Numbered from the stretch's first letter, positions 27,970-37,172 are shown. The stretch is DNA of 64,000 nt from Sorangium cellulosum (GCF_004135735.1 NZ_CP012670.1:7704501-7768500), one strand, 5' to 3'. The notes: generated by a model from the letters alone, not told the origin. Made by a program: numbers and translations.

Positions 27970-29535
27970 TCACGCGGCCCCACGCCTGCGCCTGCGGCCC
28001 AGGGCCAGCGCGAGCAGCGCGGCCCCGAGCGCATGGCGCCCGCCCCCGGGCCGCGGCCCGGCGCGGCAGCCACACCCCTCGTCGCCGCCCTGCCCGGCCC
28101 CGGGCGGCGCGTCGCCGCCGCCGCCCGCGTCGCCAGCCCCTTCTTCCACGGAGGCCCGACACGCAGCCACCTCGTCCGCGGCGCCGATGCACAGCGTCGG
28201 CTTGCGCGACGCGCCCTCCTGCAAGCCGTTCACCACGATCACGGCCAGATCCTCGGCGCCGGCCGTGTCGACGGGCTCCGCGCCCGCGGCGGCGTCGCGG
28301 GCGCGCACGATCTCGCCGTACGCGCCGCCGCGCCGCGCCGCGAGCAGCAGGGTGAGGCCGTCGGCCTGCGCCGGGTCGTCCGCGGGCGCCGCGAGCGCGG
28401 CGGTCATGGTCGCGCGCCCGCCGGGCCGCACCCGGAAGTACTGCGCCGACGCGTGAAAGACGCGGAGCCGGCCGGCGTGGGGCGCGGCCACGTCCTCGAG
28501 GCGGAGCCCCCGGTAGCCGTCCCCGTGGGCGTAGGAGCGCTCGGGATCCGCGAAGGAGCCGGTGAGCAGGTTCCAGGCGGCGAACTCCACGAACGCCTCG
28601 CCGAACGTCGTCTGCGCCCGCGACGAGAGCAGCGGGTCGAGCTGCTCGAACCACACCGGATCCGCCTCGCCGCCCGCGCCGTCCTCGACGCGCTCCCAGA
28701 GCGAGCGGACCGTGCCGTCCCCGTAACGCTCCTCGAGGAACTGGAAGAACAGCGCGCTCCCGTAGCTGAACACGTCGACGGGACCCGTCATGGGCACGTC
28801 GAGCGATCGATCGGTGTTCGCCAGGTAGCCGTCGATGAAGCCCTCGAAATCCTCCAGCGAGGGGTCGAACGACTCGGTCGCCCAGACCGCGGTGCCCTCC
28901 GACAGCACCGTGCCCTGCTCGGTGTCGTAGGCCGCCTGCACGGCGTGGAAGAGCTCGTGGCTCCCGAGGATCCGGTTCGCGGTGCGCGTCGACGGGTAGT
29001 CGTAATCGCGGTAGTCGTTCTCCTGGGTCATGAAGCCGATACAGAGGTCCTTGCCACCCACGGCGCAGGCGTCGGTGCGGAACACCCCGTCGCCGACCCC
29101 GGTGAAGTCGACGAGGTAGACGTCGAACCGGCCATCGCCGCCGTTGTCGGAGAGGCCCTCGTCGCTCCGCGGAGGCCGGAAGCCGAGCACGTCGCGGTAA
29201 TGGACGATCACCTCGTCGTAGATGGCGGCCACCTCCTCGACGAAATCGGGGATGCCCGTCGCGTCGGCGTCGGCGTCGGGCACCGCATTGCGCCCCTCGC
29301 GGGCGAAATGGATCAGAAAGCTCCCGGAGGCCGACGCGAAGGTCTCGATCGCGTCCTCCGGATCGAAGCGGTACTCGAGGCGCGTATCGCGCGTGTCGGG
29401 CCGCTCGAGCGGCGCGGCGCCCGGCCCGTGGAGCGGCCCCGGGTCAAGCTCGCCGGCGCCGCACGCCGCGAGCGCCGGCGCCAGCAGGGCCGCCGCGCGG
29501 GCGGCGCAGCGACACCCGGCCTTGCGCGGCGTCAC
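27970..29535 (-). CDS. MXAN_6640-type zinc metalloprotease lipoprotein with MYXO-CTERM tail
   Basis: Predicted secreted or surface metalloprotease of 521 residues. The GTG start at 29535 overlaps the HmuY-like gene stop (GTGA) and gives a lipoprotein signal (ALLAPALAAC). The zinc site is HELFH in RILGSHELFHAVQAAYD, with the third ligand probably Glu in LSEGTAVWATE, 20-25 residues later. An acidic GGDGRFDVYLVDF block is typical of the MXAN_6640-like family. The C-terminus is a MYXO-CTERM tail: GCGCRAG, a short hydrophobic run (LGAALLALALG) and RRRRRGAA. Translational coupling to the HmuY-like gene suggests that the two products work together. Confidence 0.85.
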   Translation of the reverse strand: MTPRKAGCRCAARAAALLAPALAACGAGELDPGPLHGPGAAPLERPDTRDTRLEYRFDPEDAIETFASASGSFLIHFAREGRNAVPDADADATGIPDFVEEVAAIYDEVIVHYRDVLGFRPPRSDEGLSDNGGDGRFDVYLVDFTGVGDGVFRTDACAVGGKDLCIGFMTQENDYRDYDYPSTRTANRILGSHELFHAVQAAYDTEQGTVLSEGTAVWATESFDPSLEDFEGFIDGYLANTDRSLDVPMTGPVDVFSYGSALFFQFLEERYGDGTVRSLWERVEDGAGGEADPVWFEQLDPLLSSRAQTTFGEAFVEFAAWNLLTGSFADPERSYAHGDGYRGLRLEDVAAPHAGRLRVFHASAQYFRVRPGGRATMTAALAAPADDPAQADGLTLLLAARRGGAYGEIVRARDAAAGAEPVDTAGAEDLAVIVVNGLQEGASRKPTLCIGAADEVAACRASVEEGAGDAGGGGDAPPGAGQGGDEGCGCRAGPRPGGGRHALGAALLALALGRRRRRGAA

Positions 29536-30317
29536 GGGAGGAAGGCCCACCGGATCTGGAAGTTGGCAGCGCCGGGGTCCGCCACCGACACCGCCCCCGT
29601 CTCGTTGCACTCCGCCTGGGCTTCATCGCTGTAGAAGTGGGTGACGGTCAGCTTGAGCCTCCGACCGTCGTCGAGCGCGAGGACGTAAACCGTGCCGCTC
29701 ATCTCCACGCAGCGGGAGTAAGTCCAGTAGCCGGACAGCGCCGTCGCGGGGGCCCCCAGCCCGGAGCCGTCCGGGATGAGATCGCAGCTCTCGGTGAAAT
29801 ACTCGTCGGTGCGGAGCCGCAGATCGTCGGGGGCCGCGGTGATCGTGTCGTAGCCCGGCGTGCCCGGGAGCCGCGCCGCCTTGACGCAGGACGGCCCGGA
29901 GTGGCCGCTGTTGATGCGCACCACGTAGCGCCGGAAGGCGATGTCCCAGTCCATCGAGCCGAGCGACGCCTCGTCGGAGATCTCGACCTTCTCGAGGCCG
30001 CTGTCCGTGAACCGCGCATAGACGTAGGCGTCGGGATCGGAGGCGAAGGCGCCGCCCGCGGTGGCGTCGATGAACGAGCGGAACCCCGCGCCGTCCGGCG
30101 CGTTGCGCACCCCGCCGGGCGCCACGGTCGACTGGAGGCTCATCTGCTGGAAGACCTGGTCCTCGCACGGCACCGGCGTCGGCTCCGAGCACGCGAGCCC
30201 CGACGCGGCGCCGCCCCCCGCGCCCGCGCCGCCCTCGGGCGGATCGGCGGGCGAGCCGCAGGCGCAGAGCGCGACGAGGGCGAGACCGGCGGCGAGGAGC
30301 GCGGAGGACGACGGCAT
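29532..30317 (-). CDS. HmuY-family lipoprotein (putative haem- or ligand-binding)
   Basis: Lipoprotein of 261 residues; the signal (AAGLALVALCACGS) ends at a likely lipidated Cys. The body matches the HmuY family pattern: a core region with SLGSMDWDIAFRRYVVRINSG, and a late strand LKLTVTHFYSDEAQ. HmuY of Porphyromonas is a surface haemophore, but the His haem ligands cannot be checked here and many myxobacterial homologues probably bind other ligands. It is preceded on the minus strand by an intrinsic terminator and overlaps the metalloprotease start by 4 bp, forming a two-gene operon. Confidence 0.75.
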   Translation of the reverse strand: MPSSSALLAAGLALVALCACGSPADPPEGGAGAGGGAASGLACSEPTPVPCEDQVFQQMSLQSTVAPGGVRNAPDGAGFRSFIDATAGGAFASDPDAYVYARFTDSGLEKVEISDEASLGSMDWDIAFRRYVVRINSGHSGPSCVKAARLPGTPGYDTITAAPDDLRLRTDEYFTESCDLIPDGSGLGAPATALSGYWTYSRCVEMSGTVYVLALDDGRRLKLTVTHFYSDEAQAECNETGAVSVADPGAANFQIRWAFLP

Positions 30318-30330
30318 GGTCGGCAGCGTA

Positions 30331-30366
30331 ACAAAAAAGCCGGATCCGGGGGCGCCGGCGCCCCCG
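30331..30366 (-). terminator. Intrinsic terminator of the minus-strand membrane-protein gene
   Basis: On the minus strand an 18-bp perfect GC palindrome (30348-30365, GGGGGCGCCGGCGCCCCC) is followed by CCGGATCCGG and a run of six T (30333-30338). It starts 3 bp after the stop of the gene at 30369-31916 and separates it from the HmuY-metalloprotease pair. Confidence 0.75.
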
Positions 30367-30368
30367 CG

Positions 30369-31916
30369 CTACGGCGCTCCGCTGCGCCGGTAAAGCCACC
30401 AGTCCCCGACGTGGTCGACCGGGACGATGCTCGGGTCCCGCGCGAAGAGGGGATCGGCCCCTGCCCGCCGGCGCACGAGGAACCAGTCGAAGAAGGCGCC
30501 GTGGCGCCGCACGTCGAACTTCTGCGGGGTCCACTCCCAGCGGAGCGGCGTGGGCGGCGGGACGACGGCGCCCGGCTCCGCGCGGGGCCGGTAGGCCACG
30601 GGCGAGGCGTCCCAGACGGCGAAGTGGAAGCTGAGCCAGCCGCCCCGCGTGGCCTGCACCCAGGCCGGGAGGTGGAGGAAGGGCGTCGTCGTCCGGGTCG
30701 AGCCGCCGTGATCGAAGACGAGGTAGAGCAACCTGGGCGCGGGCGGGATGCGGGCGATGAGGGCGTCGAAGTCCCGGGTGCTCCGATCGAAGCGGCGGTA
30801 GTTGTCCTCCACGACGGAGGCGACGCCGATCGCCGCGGCCGAGAGCGCGAGCACGGCCGGCACCCTGAGCCAGGGCGATCGCGGCAGGTCGGGGAAGGCG
30901 CCGAGGGCGAGGAACAGGGCCGCGACGATCTCGCGCGGGTAGACGTACCACCAGAGGCCGATCTCGAGCGGCAGGCTCAGGAAGAGGCCCAGGAACACGG
31001 CCGCGCAGGCGACCGGGACGACGGCCGCGCAGCGCGCGAACGTCCGCTGCCGGCCGGCCGATCCGGGCGACGGCGCGGGGCCCGCGAGGACGCCGACGCG
31101 CGCGAGCCGCGCCGCGGCGCCGGCGGCGCACAGGAGCAGCGCGGCGAGGACGAGGCGCGCCGCCCGACCTGCCGCCGCGGCCTCGGCGGGATCGGTGAAG
31201 CTCGTGAACAGGAGCGATGGGATCTCGCCGAGCCGCGCCCAGCGGAGCGCAAATGTGACGGCCTCGCCGCGCAGGGTGTCGGTCCGGGCGAGGAGCCACG
31301 CCGCGAAGAGGACCAGCGAGGGCGCGAGCGGGAGCGCGATGGGCCGGAGCCGCCGCGTCGCCGGGAACACGACGACCGCGGTCCCCACCACGGCGGCGAG
31401 CGCGAACGGGAAGCGGAAGATGTGGGTGAAGAACAGCGCGACGAGCGCGAGCGCGAGCGCGATCTGCCGGCCGCGCGAAGGGCGGTCGAGGAGCAGGAGG
31501 GTCAGGCCGACGACCATCGCGAAGAGGCCGAGCGCGCCCATGTGGTTGAGGAAGCCCCAGTGGGTGAGGTTGCACCAGACGAGGCCGAGGCCGAGGACGC
31601 CGAGGAGGGGGCTCCGCTTGAGGCCGTGAAAGAGGACGGCGAGGCCGGCGGGCAGGAGCGCGAGCATCGCCGCGGCCGCGACCTTCACCGCGGCCACGGG
31701 GGAGAGGACGAGCATGAGCAGCGCGCCCAGCGCGTACATGGACATGTACGGGACCGCGAGCGGCTGGAGCGTGAACTGCTCGCGGAAGTGCCACGCGGGG
31801 TCGAGGTAGTGCCTGAACACCGCGGTCTGGGCCGCGTGGAACGGGAGGTCGGTCATCGGCGGGTAGCGGACGACCGCGAGCGGGGCGGCGATCACGTAGA
31901 CCGACGTGGCGACCAC
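30369..31916 (-). CDS. Polytopic membrane protein, GT-C glycosyltransferase-like
   Basis: Integral membrane protein of at least 515 residues with 10 or more hydrophobic segments. An early loop has the acidic motif VVRYPPMTDLPFHAAQ, which fits the first periplasmic loop of GT-C type enzymes, though no family can be assigned with certainty. The C-terminal 120 residues are soluble (VEDNYRRFDRSTRDFDAL, YLVFDHGGSTRTTTPFLH). The start is uncertain: the GTG at 31916 falls inside a hydrophobic stretch, and the frame is open upstream into the Uma2 stop region without an ATG. The gene is 148 bp downstream of the Uma2-like gene. Confidence 0.65.
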   Translation of the reverse strand: MVATSVYVIAAPLAVVRYPPMTDLPFHAAQTAVFRHYLDPAWHFREQFTLQPLAVPYMSMYALGALLMLVLSPVAAVKVAAAAMLALLPAGLAVLFHGLKRSPLLGVLGLGLVWCNLTHWGFLNHMGALGLFAMVVGLTLLLLDRPSRGRQIALALALVALFFTHIFRFPFALAAVVGTAVVVFPATRRLRPIALPLAPSLVLFAAWLLARTDTLRGEAVTFALRWARLGEIPSLLFTSFTDPAEAAAAGRAARLVLAALLLCAAGAAARLARVGVLAGPAPSPGSAGRQRTFARCAAVVPVACAAVFLGLFLSLPLEIGLWWYVYPREIVAALFLALGAFPDLPRSPWLRVPAVLALSAAAIGVASVVEDNYRRFDRSTRDFDALIARIPPAPRLLYLVFDHGGSTRTTTPFLHLPAWVQATRGGWLSFHFAVWDASPVAYRPRAEPGAVVPPPTPLRWEWTPQKFDVRRHGAFFDWFLVRRRAGADPLFARDPSIVPVDHVGDWWLYRRSGAP

Positions 31917-32064
31917 GACGAGCGCGAGCGCGGCGCCGAGCGGCGCGCGGCGCGCGGCGCTCAGCGCGGCGCCCGCGGCGCGGCGGAGCGGGGCGAGGAG
32001 CCACGCCGTCCGACGTCGCGGGGCCGGCGGCCGCGCCTCCGGGGTTGCCGGGGGAGAGCGCAGC

Positions 32065-32880
32065 TCAGCGGTCCCCTTCCACGAGCGCTCCCGGCTCGTC
32101 TTCCGGCGCGGCCTCCCGTCCGGTCGCCCCCGCGGCGCTCGCGAGCTGCGCCTCGAGCGCCGCGACGCGCTCCAGCGCCGCCTCCTTCGCCGCGCGCTCC
32201 GCCTCCTTCGCCGCGCGCTCCGCCTCCTTCGCCGCGCGCTCCGCCTCCGCGGCGGTCGGGAAGAGCGCCTCGCCCTCGGGCCCCGTGGCCAGCCGCAGGC
32301 GCGCCTCTTCCCCTGCGCCGATCACCCGCAGCCAGCAGCCGAGCACGCGCGCGTGGATCCGGTCGACGTTCGTCGTCTCCACCCGGACGAAGCCGCGCGT
32401 CTTCAGCCTCCGGTACCGCTGCCAGCGCACCCGATCGCGGCCCTTGTCCCAGTCGGGATCGAAGATCACGAGCTCCTTCACCCCGAGCTCCCGGTAGCGC
32501 GCGGGCGCGTCCACGTAGTCCTTGTACGGATCCTCGGACGAGACGACCTCGAGCGCGAAGCTCGGCGCGATCCCGGTCTCCCAGACCTTCCAGCTCCGCA
32601 CCCGCCGGCCGGGCGGAACGCCGGGCAGCACGTACACGTCCGGCGCCACGACCTTGGACGGATCGAACTGCCGGTAATAGATGAACTGGTCTGCCCCCAC
32701 GAACCTCGGTCGCCCGAGCTCGATGTACCAGCGCTCGATCAGCGGACGGAGGAGCTCCACGATCCACGTCTGAAGGGAGTCCTCCCCCATCTTCTTCTCC
32801 ACCGGATAGAACGTCGGGTCGTGCCCCCTGCCGCCGCGGTGCGCCCGCCGCTGGACCTGCCTGTGCGCCTCGGTCGACAT
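32065..32880 (-). CDS. Uma2 family (DUF820) restriction-endonuclease-fold protein
   Basis: Protein of 271 residues. The PD-(D/E)xK-like Uma2 core is visible: VAPDVYVLPGV (acidic residue before the central strand), PSFALEVVSSEDPYKDY (Glu-Val with Lys), and YRELGVKELVIFDPD. The rest forms a C-terminal heptad-repeat coiled coil of AKEAERA units followed by LERVAALEAQLASA, which is common in Uma2 proteins of cyanobacteria and myxobacteria. Target and function are unknown; these genes occur in large paralogous families and are not linked to known restriction systems. It is divergent from the GT39 gene (111 bp between starts). Confidence 0.85.
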   Translation of the reverse strand: MSTEAHRQVQRRAHRGGRGHDPTFYPVEKKMGEDSLQTWIVELLRPLIERWYIELGRPRFVGADQFIYYRQFDPSKVVAPDVYVLPGVPPGRRVRSWKVWETGIAPSFALEVVSSEDPYKDYVDAPARYRELGVKELVIFDPDWDKGRDRVRWQRYRRLKTRGFVRVETTNVDRIHARVLGCWLRVIGAGEEARLRLATGPEGEALFPTAAEAERAAKEAERAAKEAERAAKEAALERVAALEAQLASAAGATGREAAPEDEPGALVEGDR

Positions 32881-32991
32881 GCCCCTAGCCTACCCGAGCC
32901 CCGCGCGCGCATCGACCCGCCCTGCGCGACGCGGTGGTGGGGCGAGCGCCCCCTCTCGCGGGAGCGCCATCGACGATAGGCTGCCCGCACC

Positions 32992-35253
32992 GTGCTCCCC
33001 CCGCGCCCCGCCCCCCGCCCCGCCGATCTGCGCGGCCTCCCGTCCGCGTCGCGCCTCGAGCGCCGCGTCGCGCTCGCCGTGACCGCGGTCGCGACGGCGT
33101 GGTTCACGCTCGTCGCGGCGTGGGAGATGTTCGGGCCCATCCTCGCCGGCCACTACGCGTCGTCGGCGGGCGTCGGGATCATCGCGGACAACATGCTCCG
33201 CTGGAAGATCCTCGGGCCCGTGTGGGAGTACACCGCGAGCCGGCCCGCGCCGGCGATGTACTACTGCCATCACCCGTGGGGGATCTTCTGGACGACGGCC
33301 GCGTTCATGGAGGTCCTCGGCCGGCACGACGTGGTCTGCCGCCTCCCGGCCGTCCTGCTGAGCGCCGCGACGCCGCCCCTGCTCCACGCGATCGGCCGGA
33401 GCGTCTACCGCCCCGCGGCGGGCGCGGCGGCGGCGGCGGCGTTCGTCGTCCTGCCGATCACCCTGTCGTTCGCGAGCTTCAACGCGCTCGAGGTGCCGGT
33501 GATCGCGTGGACGCTGCTCGGGCTCCTCGGGTACGTCCGGATGACGCAGACGTCCCGGCGCCGCTACCTCGCGGTGAGCGCGCTCGGGCTCACGCTCGCG
33601 ATGAACGCGGACTGGCCGGCGTTCGTGCTCACGGGCGGGCTGCTCGCGTTCGGCGCGCTCAGGGCCTACGCGCTCCCGCGGCGCGTCTTCGGACCGATCC
33701 ACGAGCGGCGCTACGCAGCGTGGTGGGCGCTCACCGCCTCCCTGGCGGCGCTGACCGCCGCGCTCTACGTCGCCCTCTTCCACGCGAGCGGCAAGCTCGG
33801 CGATCTGCTCTCGAGCTACGGGTTCCGCTCGTCGGGCAACGCCGCGCCGCTCGGCGAGGTGCTCGCGAGCCGGCGCACGTGGATCGAGCTCTCGTTCACG
33901 CCGGTCGCGATCGCCGCCGGCAAGCTCGCGGCGGTCGTCTCCGTCGCGCGGCTCGCCCTGCTCCGGCGCGAGCACGACGCGCTGCCGCTGCTCTTCCTCG
34001 CGATGGCGACGGTGCAGTACGTCGTCTTCCGCCAGGGCGCGGACATCCACATCTTCTGGCCGCACTACTTCGGGGCGTACTTCGCCCTCGCCGCCGCCGT
34101 GCTCGTGGACAGCGGCGCGGCGCTGCTCGAGCGCGCCGCCGCGCGGCGCGGCCCCGCGGGCGCGCCCCGCCCCGCGTGGCCGGCGCTCGCGGCGCTCGGG
34201 GTGTGGCTCGTGCCGCTCGCGGTGATCCTGCGCGACGGGATCCCGGCCCTGCGGTACGCGCGCGAGACGGGCGGGCGCTTCAACGAGCGGGGGCACCTCA
34301 TCCACTCCGACGGGGCGAAGACGGCCTTCCTGCGCTGGCTCGCGCCGAGGCTCCGGGAGGACGCGCCGGTCGAGCTGCACGAGGGGATGAAGGCCACCTG
34401 GGCCCAGGTGTGGGCGCTCGGCGGGCGCGTCGTGACGCCGAACCGGCCCGCGCCGAGGGCCGAGCCGCGCGGGGCCTACGTCGTGGACACGCGCTTCCTG
34501 TCCGACCGGGAGCAGGCGAGCCTCGCGCGGCGCTTCGACATCACGGCGGTGGGGCCGTTCTGGGCGATGGGCGCGGGCCTCGGGGCGAGCGCCGGCGCGG
34601 GGCGCGGCATCGAGGCGTCCTCGTTCCGCGAGCGGGAGCCGGGGCTCCTCACCTGGTACCTCGTCTCGGGCACCGAGCCCGAGCGGGAGATCGTGCCGGA
34701 TCCGTTCCTCACGTGGGAGCTCCGGACGCACTTCGGGCAGCCGGCCGAGCCGCCGGCGGGGCCGCCGGAGACGCTGGATCAGCAGCGGATCGCGCACAAC
34801 ATCGCGCTCTCCGCGGGCGACGGCGCGCGCGCGGCCGCGCTCCGCGCGGAGATCGACGCCGCGCTCACGCCGCTCGGGGCGCGGTTCGACGACGGCACGG
34901 AGATCCTCGGGGCCACGTACCACGAGGGGGCGCGATCGCTGCTCACCCTCTTCGTGCGGGCGGGCGGCCCGGCGGCGAGCGACGTGGCGCTCGCGGTGCG
35001 CTCGCGGGTGGTGGAGCGCGCCCCGCTGTCCACGACGATGGCGGACCCGCTCTACCGCGAGGTCGGCCTCCCGACGGCGATCTCGCCGCAGCGCTGGCGG
35101 GCGGGCTTCCTCTACGCCGATCCGGTGCCGATCCGGAAGCGGCCCGGGACCGAGGTGTTCTGGGCATCCCTGAGGTCCCGTGCGCCGGGTCGCGCGCCGA
35201 AGCTCCTCGACCGCGGCGGCGCGACGGAGGTCGAGGTGCTGCGGCTGCGCTGA
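32992..35253 (+). CDS. GT39-like membrane glycosyltransferase
   Basis: Large membrane protein of 753 residues with about 10-12 hydrophobic segments in the first 430 and a soluble C-terminal part. The first periplasmic loop has MYYCHHPWGIFWTTAAFM and REDVVCRLPAV-like RHDVVCRLPAVLLSA, the layout of the ArnT/PMT (GT39) family, which uses polyprenyl-phosphate sugars as donors. A second motif IFWPHYFGAYFALAAA lies in a later loop. The C-terminal 250 residues (from HLIHSDGAKTAFL) resemble a periplasmic domain without catalytic marks. GTG at 32992 is the chosen start. Acceptor unknown; probably an envelope glycan or protein. Confidence 0.75.
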   Translation: MLPPRPAPRPADLRGLPSASRLERRVALAVTAVATAWFTLVAAWEMFGPILAGHYASSAGVGIIADNMLRWKILGPVWEYTASRPAPAMYYCHHPWGIFWTTAAFMEVLGRHDVVCRLPAVLLSAATPPLLHAIGRSVYRPAAGAAAAAAFVVLPITLSFASFNALEVPVIAWTLLGLLGYVRMTQTSRRRYLAVSALGLTLAMNADWPAFVLTGGLLAFGALRAYALPRRVFGPIHERRYAAWWALTASLAALTAALYVALFHASGKLGDLLSSYGFRSSGNAAPLGEVLASRRTWIELSFTPVAIAAGKLAAVVSVARLALLRREHDALPLLFLAMATVQYVVFRQGADIHIFWPHYFGAYFALAAAVLVDSGAALLERAAARRGPAGAPRPAWPALAALGVWLVPLAVILRDGIPALRYARETGGRFNERGHLIHSDGAKTAFLRWLAPRLREDAPVELHEGMKATWAQVWALGGRVVTPNRPAPRAEPRGAYVVDTRFLSDREQASLARRFDITAVGPFWAMGAGLGASAGAGRGIEASSFREREPGLLTWYLVSGTEPEREIVPDPFLTWELRTHFGQPAEPPAGPPETLDQQRIAHNIALSAGDGARAAALRAEIDAALTPLGARFDDGTEILGATYHEGARSLLTLFVRAGGPAASDVALAVRSRVVERAPLSTTMADPLYREVGLPTAISPQRWRAGFLYADPVPIRKRPGTEVFWASLRSRAPGRAPKLLDRGGATEVEVLRLR

Positions 35254-35313
35254 GCCGGGGGCGCGCTTGCATCCTCGTGGACAAGGGCCTGCCTTCCGGT
35301 TTTAGCTTCGGGC

Positions 35314-35976
35314 ATGAGCTCTCGCCGAACGGGTCCGGTCCTGCTCTTCGCGCTCATGGCGGGCTGCGCCGCGCCGCCGCCCGCCCAGGGGCCTTCGCCC
35401 GCATCGCCGGCGCAGGCCGCCTCGCCCGCGCAGGCCGCGCCGCCCGCGCAGGCCGCCTCGCCCGCGCAGGCCGCGCCGCCGGCGCGCGGGGGCACGACGG
35501 CCCCGGCGGCGGCAGGCGCCTCGCCCGCTGCCGGGGAGGCGCCCCCGCCGGGCGCGCCGGTCCCCGCGGATCCCCGGCCGGCGGCGCGGGGGGCCGCGGC
35601 CCCGAAGTCCTCCGCCCGCGGCTGGAGCGCGCGGCCCGGCGCGGCCACCGCGACCGGGACGCTGGCGGGCAACATCACCGAGGCGGACATCCGCGATGTG
35701 GTGGAGAAGCACGGGGAGCTGTTCGACGCGTGTTACCAGGTGGGGATGAAGAGCTCCCCGAAGTTCGTGGCGAAGGTGACCGTGAAGGCGACCATCGGGC
35801 CGAGCGGGCGGGTCAACAGGGCAGACGTCGTGAGGTCGACCGCGAAGAACTCGCAAGTCGACGCCTGCGTGGCCGATGCGTTCGAGAGGATGCTGTTCCC
35901 TCCCCCGAAGGGCGGGATGACGACGGTCGTCACCTTCCCCATCGAGTTCAGCGGCGTCGAGCTCGTGCAGCCCTGA
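35314..35976 (+). CDS. AgmX/PglI C-terminal domain lipoprotein
   Basis: Lipoprotein of 220 residues. The signal VLLFALMAGC ends in a lipobox Cys. Residues 19-110 are a Pro/Ala-rich linker with SPAQAA-type repeats. The C-terminal 100 residues carry the AgmX/PglI domain: DIRDVVEKHGELFDACYQ, FVAKVTVKATIGPSGRVNRADVV, VDACVADAFERMLFPPP and TTVVTFPIEF. This is a TonB-C-like fold seen in myxobacterial gliding and secretion proteins; the two Cys are conserved in that family. It starts 60 bp after the GT39 gene stop and may share its transcript. Confidence 0.83.
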   Translation: MSSRRTGPVLLFALMAGCAAPPPAQGPSPASPAQAASPAQAAPPAQAASPAQAAPPARGGTTAPAAAGASPAAGEAPPPGAPVPADPRPAARGAAAPKSSARGWSARPGAATATGTLAGNITEADIRDVVEKHGELFDACYQVGMKSSPKFVAKVTVKATIGPSGRVNRADVVRSTAKNSQVDACVADAFERMLFPPPKGGMTTVVTFPIEFSGVELVQP

Positions 35977-36429
35977 GTCGAGCTCGCGCAGCCCTGAGGA
36001 CGGGGCCCCGCTGAGCACGGACGCCCGGGTATCCGCGGCGCCTCGGCGGGCGGCAGCGCCAGATCGGCCGCGCGGCCCGTCGGCGCGTGGCGCTTTGCGA
36101 CACCCCTGGCGGTCTTCCCGCGCGCGCCGGACAGCGCTTCCCGCGCGCGCCGGACAGCGCTCACCGACGGCGCCGCACGCCGCGCCGTCGGCCCGGCCGC
36201 CGGGAGCGCGGCGCAGCCTGGGGCACGAAAGGTGCTTACCCCGACACGAACGACGCGGAGGCCTGCAACGACCGAGGGCGGGCCGACTGACCTACCCCGC
36301 GGGGCGCGACCAGCAGACAGCCGAGGCACACCACGCTCCCGTACCGCATCGGCGTCCGGCGCAGCGCGCCCCGCGGGCACAGGCGGCCTTCGAGATCAAG
36401 AACGCCGGCGACGGCACGGGGAAGCCAGC
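35977..36429. other. Intergenic region with a 23-bp direct repeat
   Basis: No recognisable gene. A 23-bp unit beginning CTTCCCGCGCGCGCC occurs twice head to tail (36114-36136 and 36137-36159). Two further short inverted segments are GC-rich and of unclear meaning. The end of the region is the leader of the small gene at 36430. Confidence 0.45.
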
Positions 36430-36756
36430 ATGGATCGAATGGAAGTTCAGCGGGATGTCCGGGGCGCCATCGCGATGGCGTATGAGCTCTCGCGCCACGA
36501 GCACGTGCAGCACAAGGAGCACGTGGCCCGGGCGCTCGGCGAGCTGAAGGACGAGCTCGCGCGCATCGAGGCGAAGCTCGGAGGCGAGCGCGTGGGCGAG
36601 GTCTCCGCGGACGGGTTGCCGTCCGTGCTCAGGCACGTCCAGGGGCTCGTGGACGACGCGGGGACGGTGGTCGGCGATCAGATCAAGGCGCTGCTCCGGA
36701 GCGTCGAGCGCATCGCCGGGGACATCACCGCGAGCCGGCCCGGGCCGCCGTCCTAG
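36430..36756 (+). CDS. Small helical protein of unknown function
   Basis: Protein of 108 residues, highly charged and apparently all-helical (VARALGELKDELARIEAKLG; LPSVLRHVQGLVDDAGTVVG; IKALLRSVERIAG). Coiled-coil propensity is likely. No family recognised and no signal peptide. The ATG at 36430 is preceded by AAGCC, a weak ribosome binding site. Codon choice is similar to neighbouring genes (strong G/C third positions), which supports it as real. Nothing in its surroundings indicates function. Confidence 0.55.
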   Translation: MDRMEVQRDVRGAIAMAYELSRHEHVQHKEHVARALGELKDELARIEAKLGGERVGEVSADGLPSVLRHVQGLVDDAGTVVGDQIKALLRSVERIAGDITASRPGPPS

Positions 36757-36789
36757 CTCTGCCTACTGCGGGGAGTCGGCCTGGAAAGC

Positions 36790-36879
36790 GAACCGCCATG
36801 CCGCCAAGAAATAAGGGGAACAGGAGGGGGAAATGCCGGGACGGCCCTCCCCCTCGCCTCTTGGCGGCCTTGGCGGTTC
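36790..36879. repeat. 90-bp imperfect inverted repeat
   Basis: GAACCGCCATGCCGCCAAGA (36790-36809) pairs with TCTTGGCGGCCTTGGCGGTTC (36859-36879) with one extra base. Inside, AGGAGGGGG pairs with CCCTCCCCCT. The sequence type (CCGCCAAG...CTTGGCGG) is familiar from dispersed repeats in many bacterial genomes. Confidence 0.8.
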
Positions 36880-36963
36880 TTCTGCTGATCCGGGGCAACT
36901 TCCCGCAGCAGTGCTAGCACGTGGTGGCCCGGGGTCGTCCCTGGGTTCCGTGAGGGGGAATTT

Positions 36964-37019
36964 GAACCGCAGAGGACACAGAGGAGAGAAACAAAGAACC
37001 TCTGCGCCCCCTGCGGTTC
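36964..37019. repeat. 56-bp inverted repeat
   Basis: GAACCGCAGAGGACACAGAGG-type arm at 36964-36984 pairs with CCTCTGCGCCCCCTGCGGTTC-type arm at 36999-37019, with mismatches in the middle of the arms. AACCGCAGAG...CTCTGCGGTT hairpins are widespread dispersed elements in bacteria. Confidence 0.8.
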
Positions 37020-37121
37020 CTTCTCACATGAAACCAGGGACGAGCACGGGGGGCGCGGCAACACCGGTTCACGCCAGGGTTCCGCAGAAGCTGGCCTTCA
37101 AGGTGGAGCCCGCGAGGGCGC

Positions 37122-37172
37122 GAGGGGCCCAGGGGAGAGCGGGAATCGACCGCGCTCTCCCTCGCGCCCCTC
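37122..37172. repeat. 51-bp inverted repeat
   Basis: GAGGGGCCCAGGGGAGAGCG (from 37122) pairs with CGCTCTCCCTCGCGCCCCTC (to 37172) around a short AATCGA-containing loop. It is 135 bp from the minus-strand GT4 stop and could serve as a terminator without a T-tract. Confidence 0.65.

Noticed and set aside
27970..29610. Longer start for the metalloprotease inside the HmuY-like gene
   Set aside because: The GTG at 29535 overlaps the upstream stop and directly precedes a lipoprotein signal; the extra N-terminal residues would be out of character.
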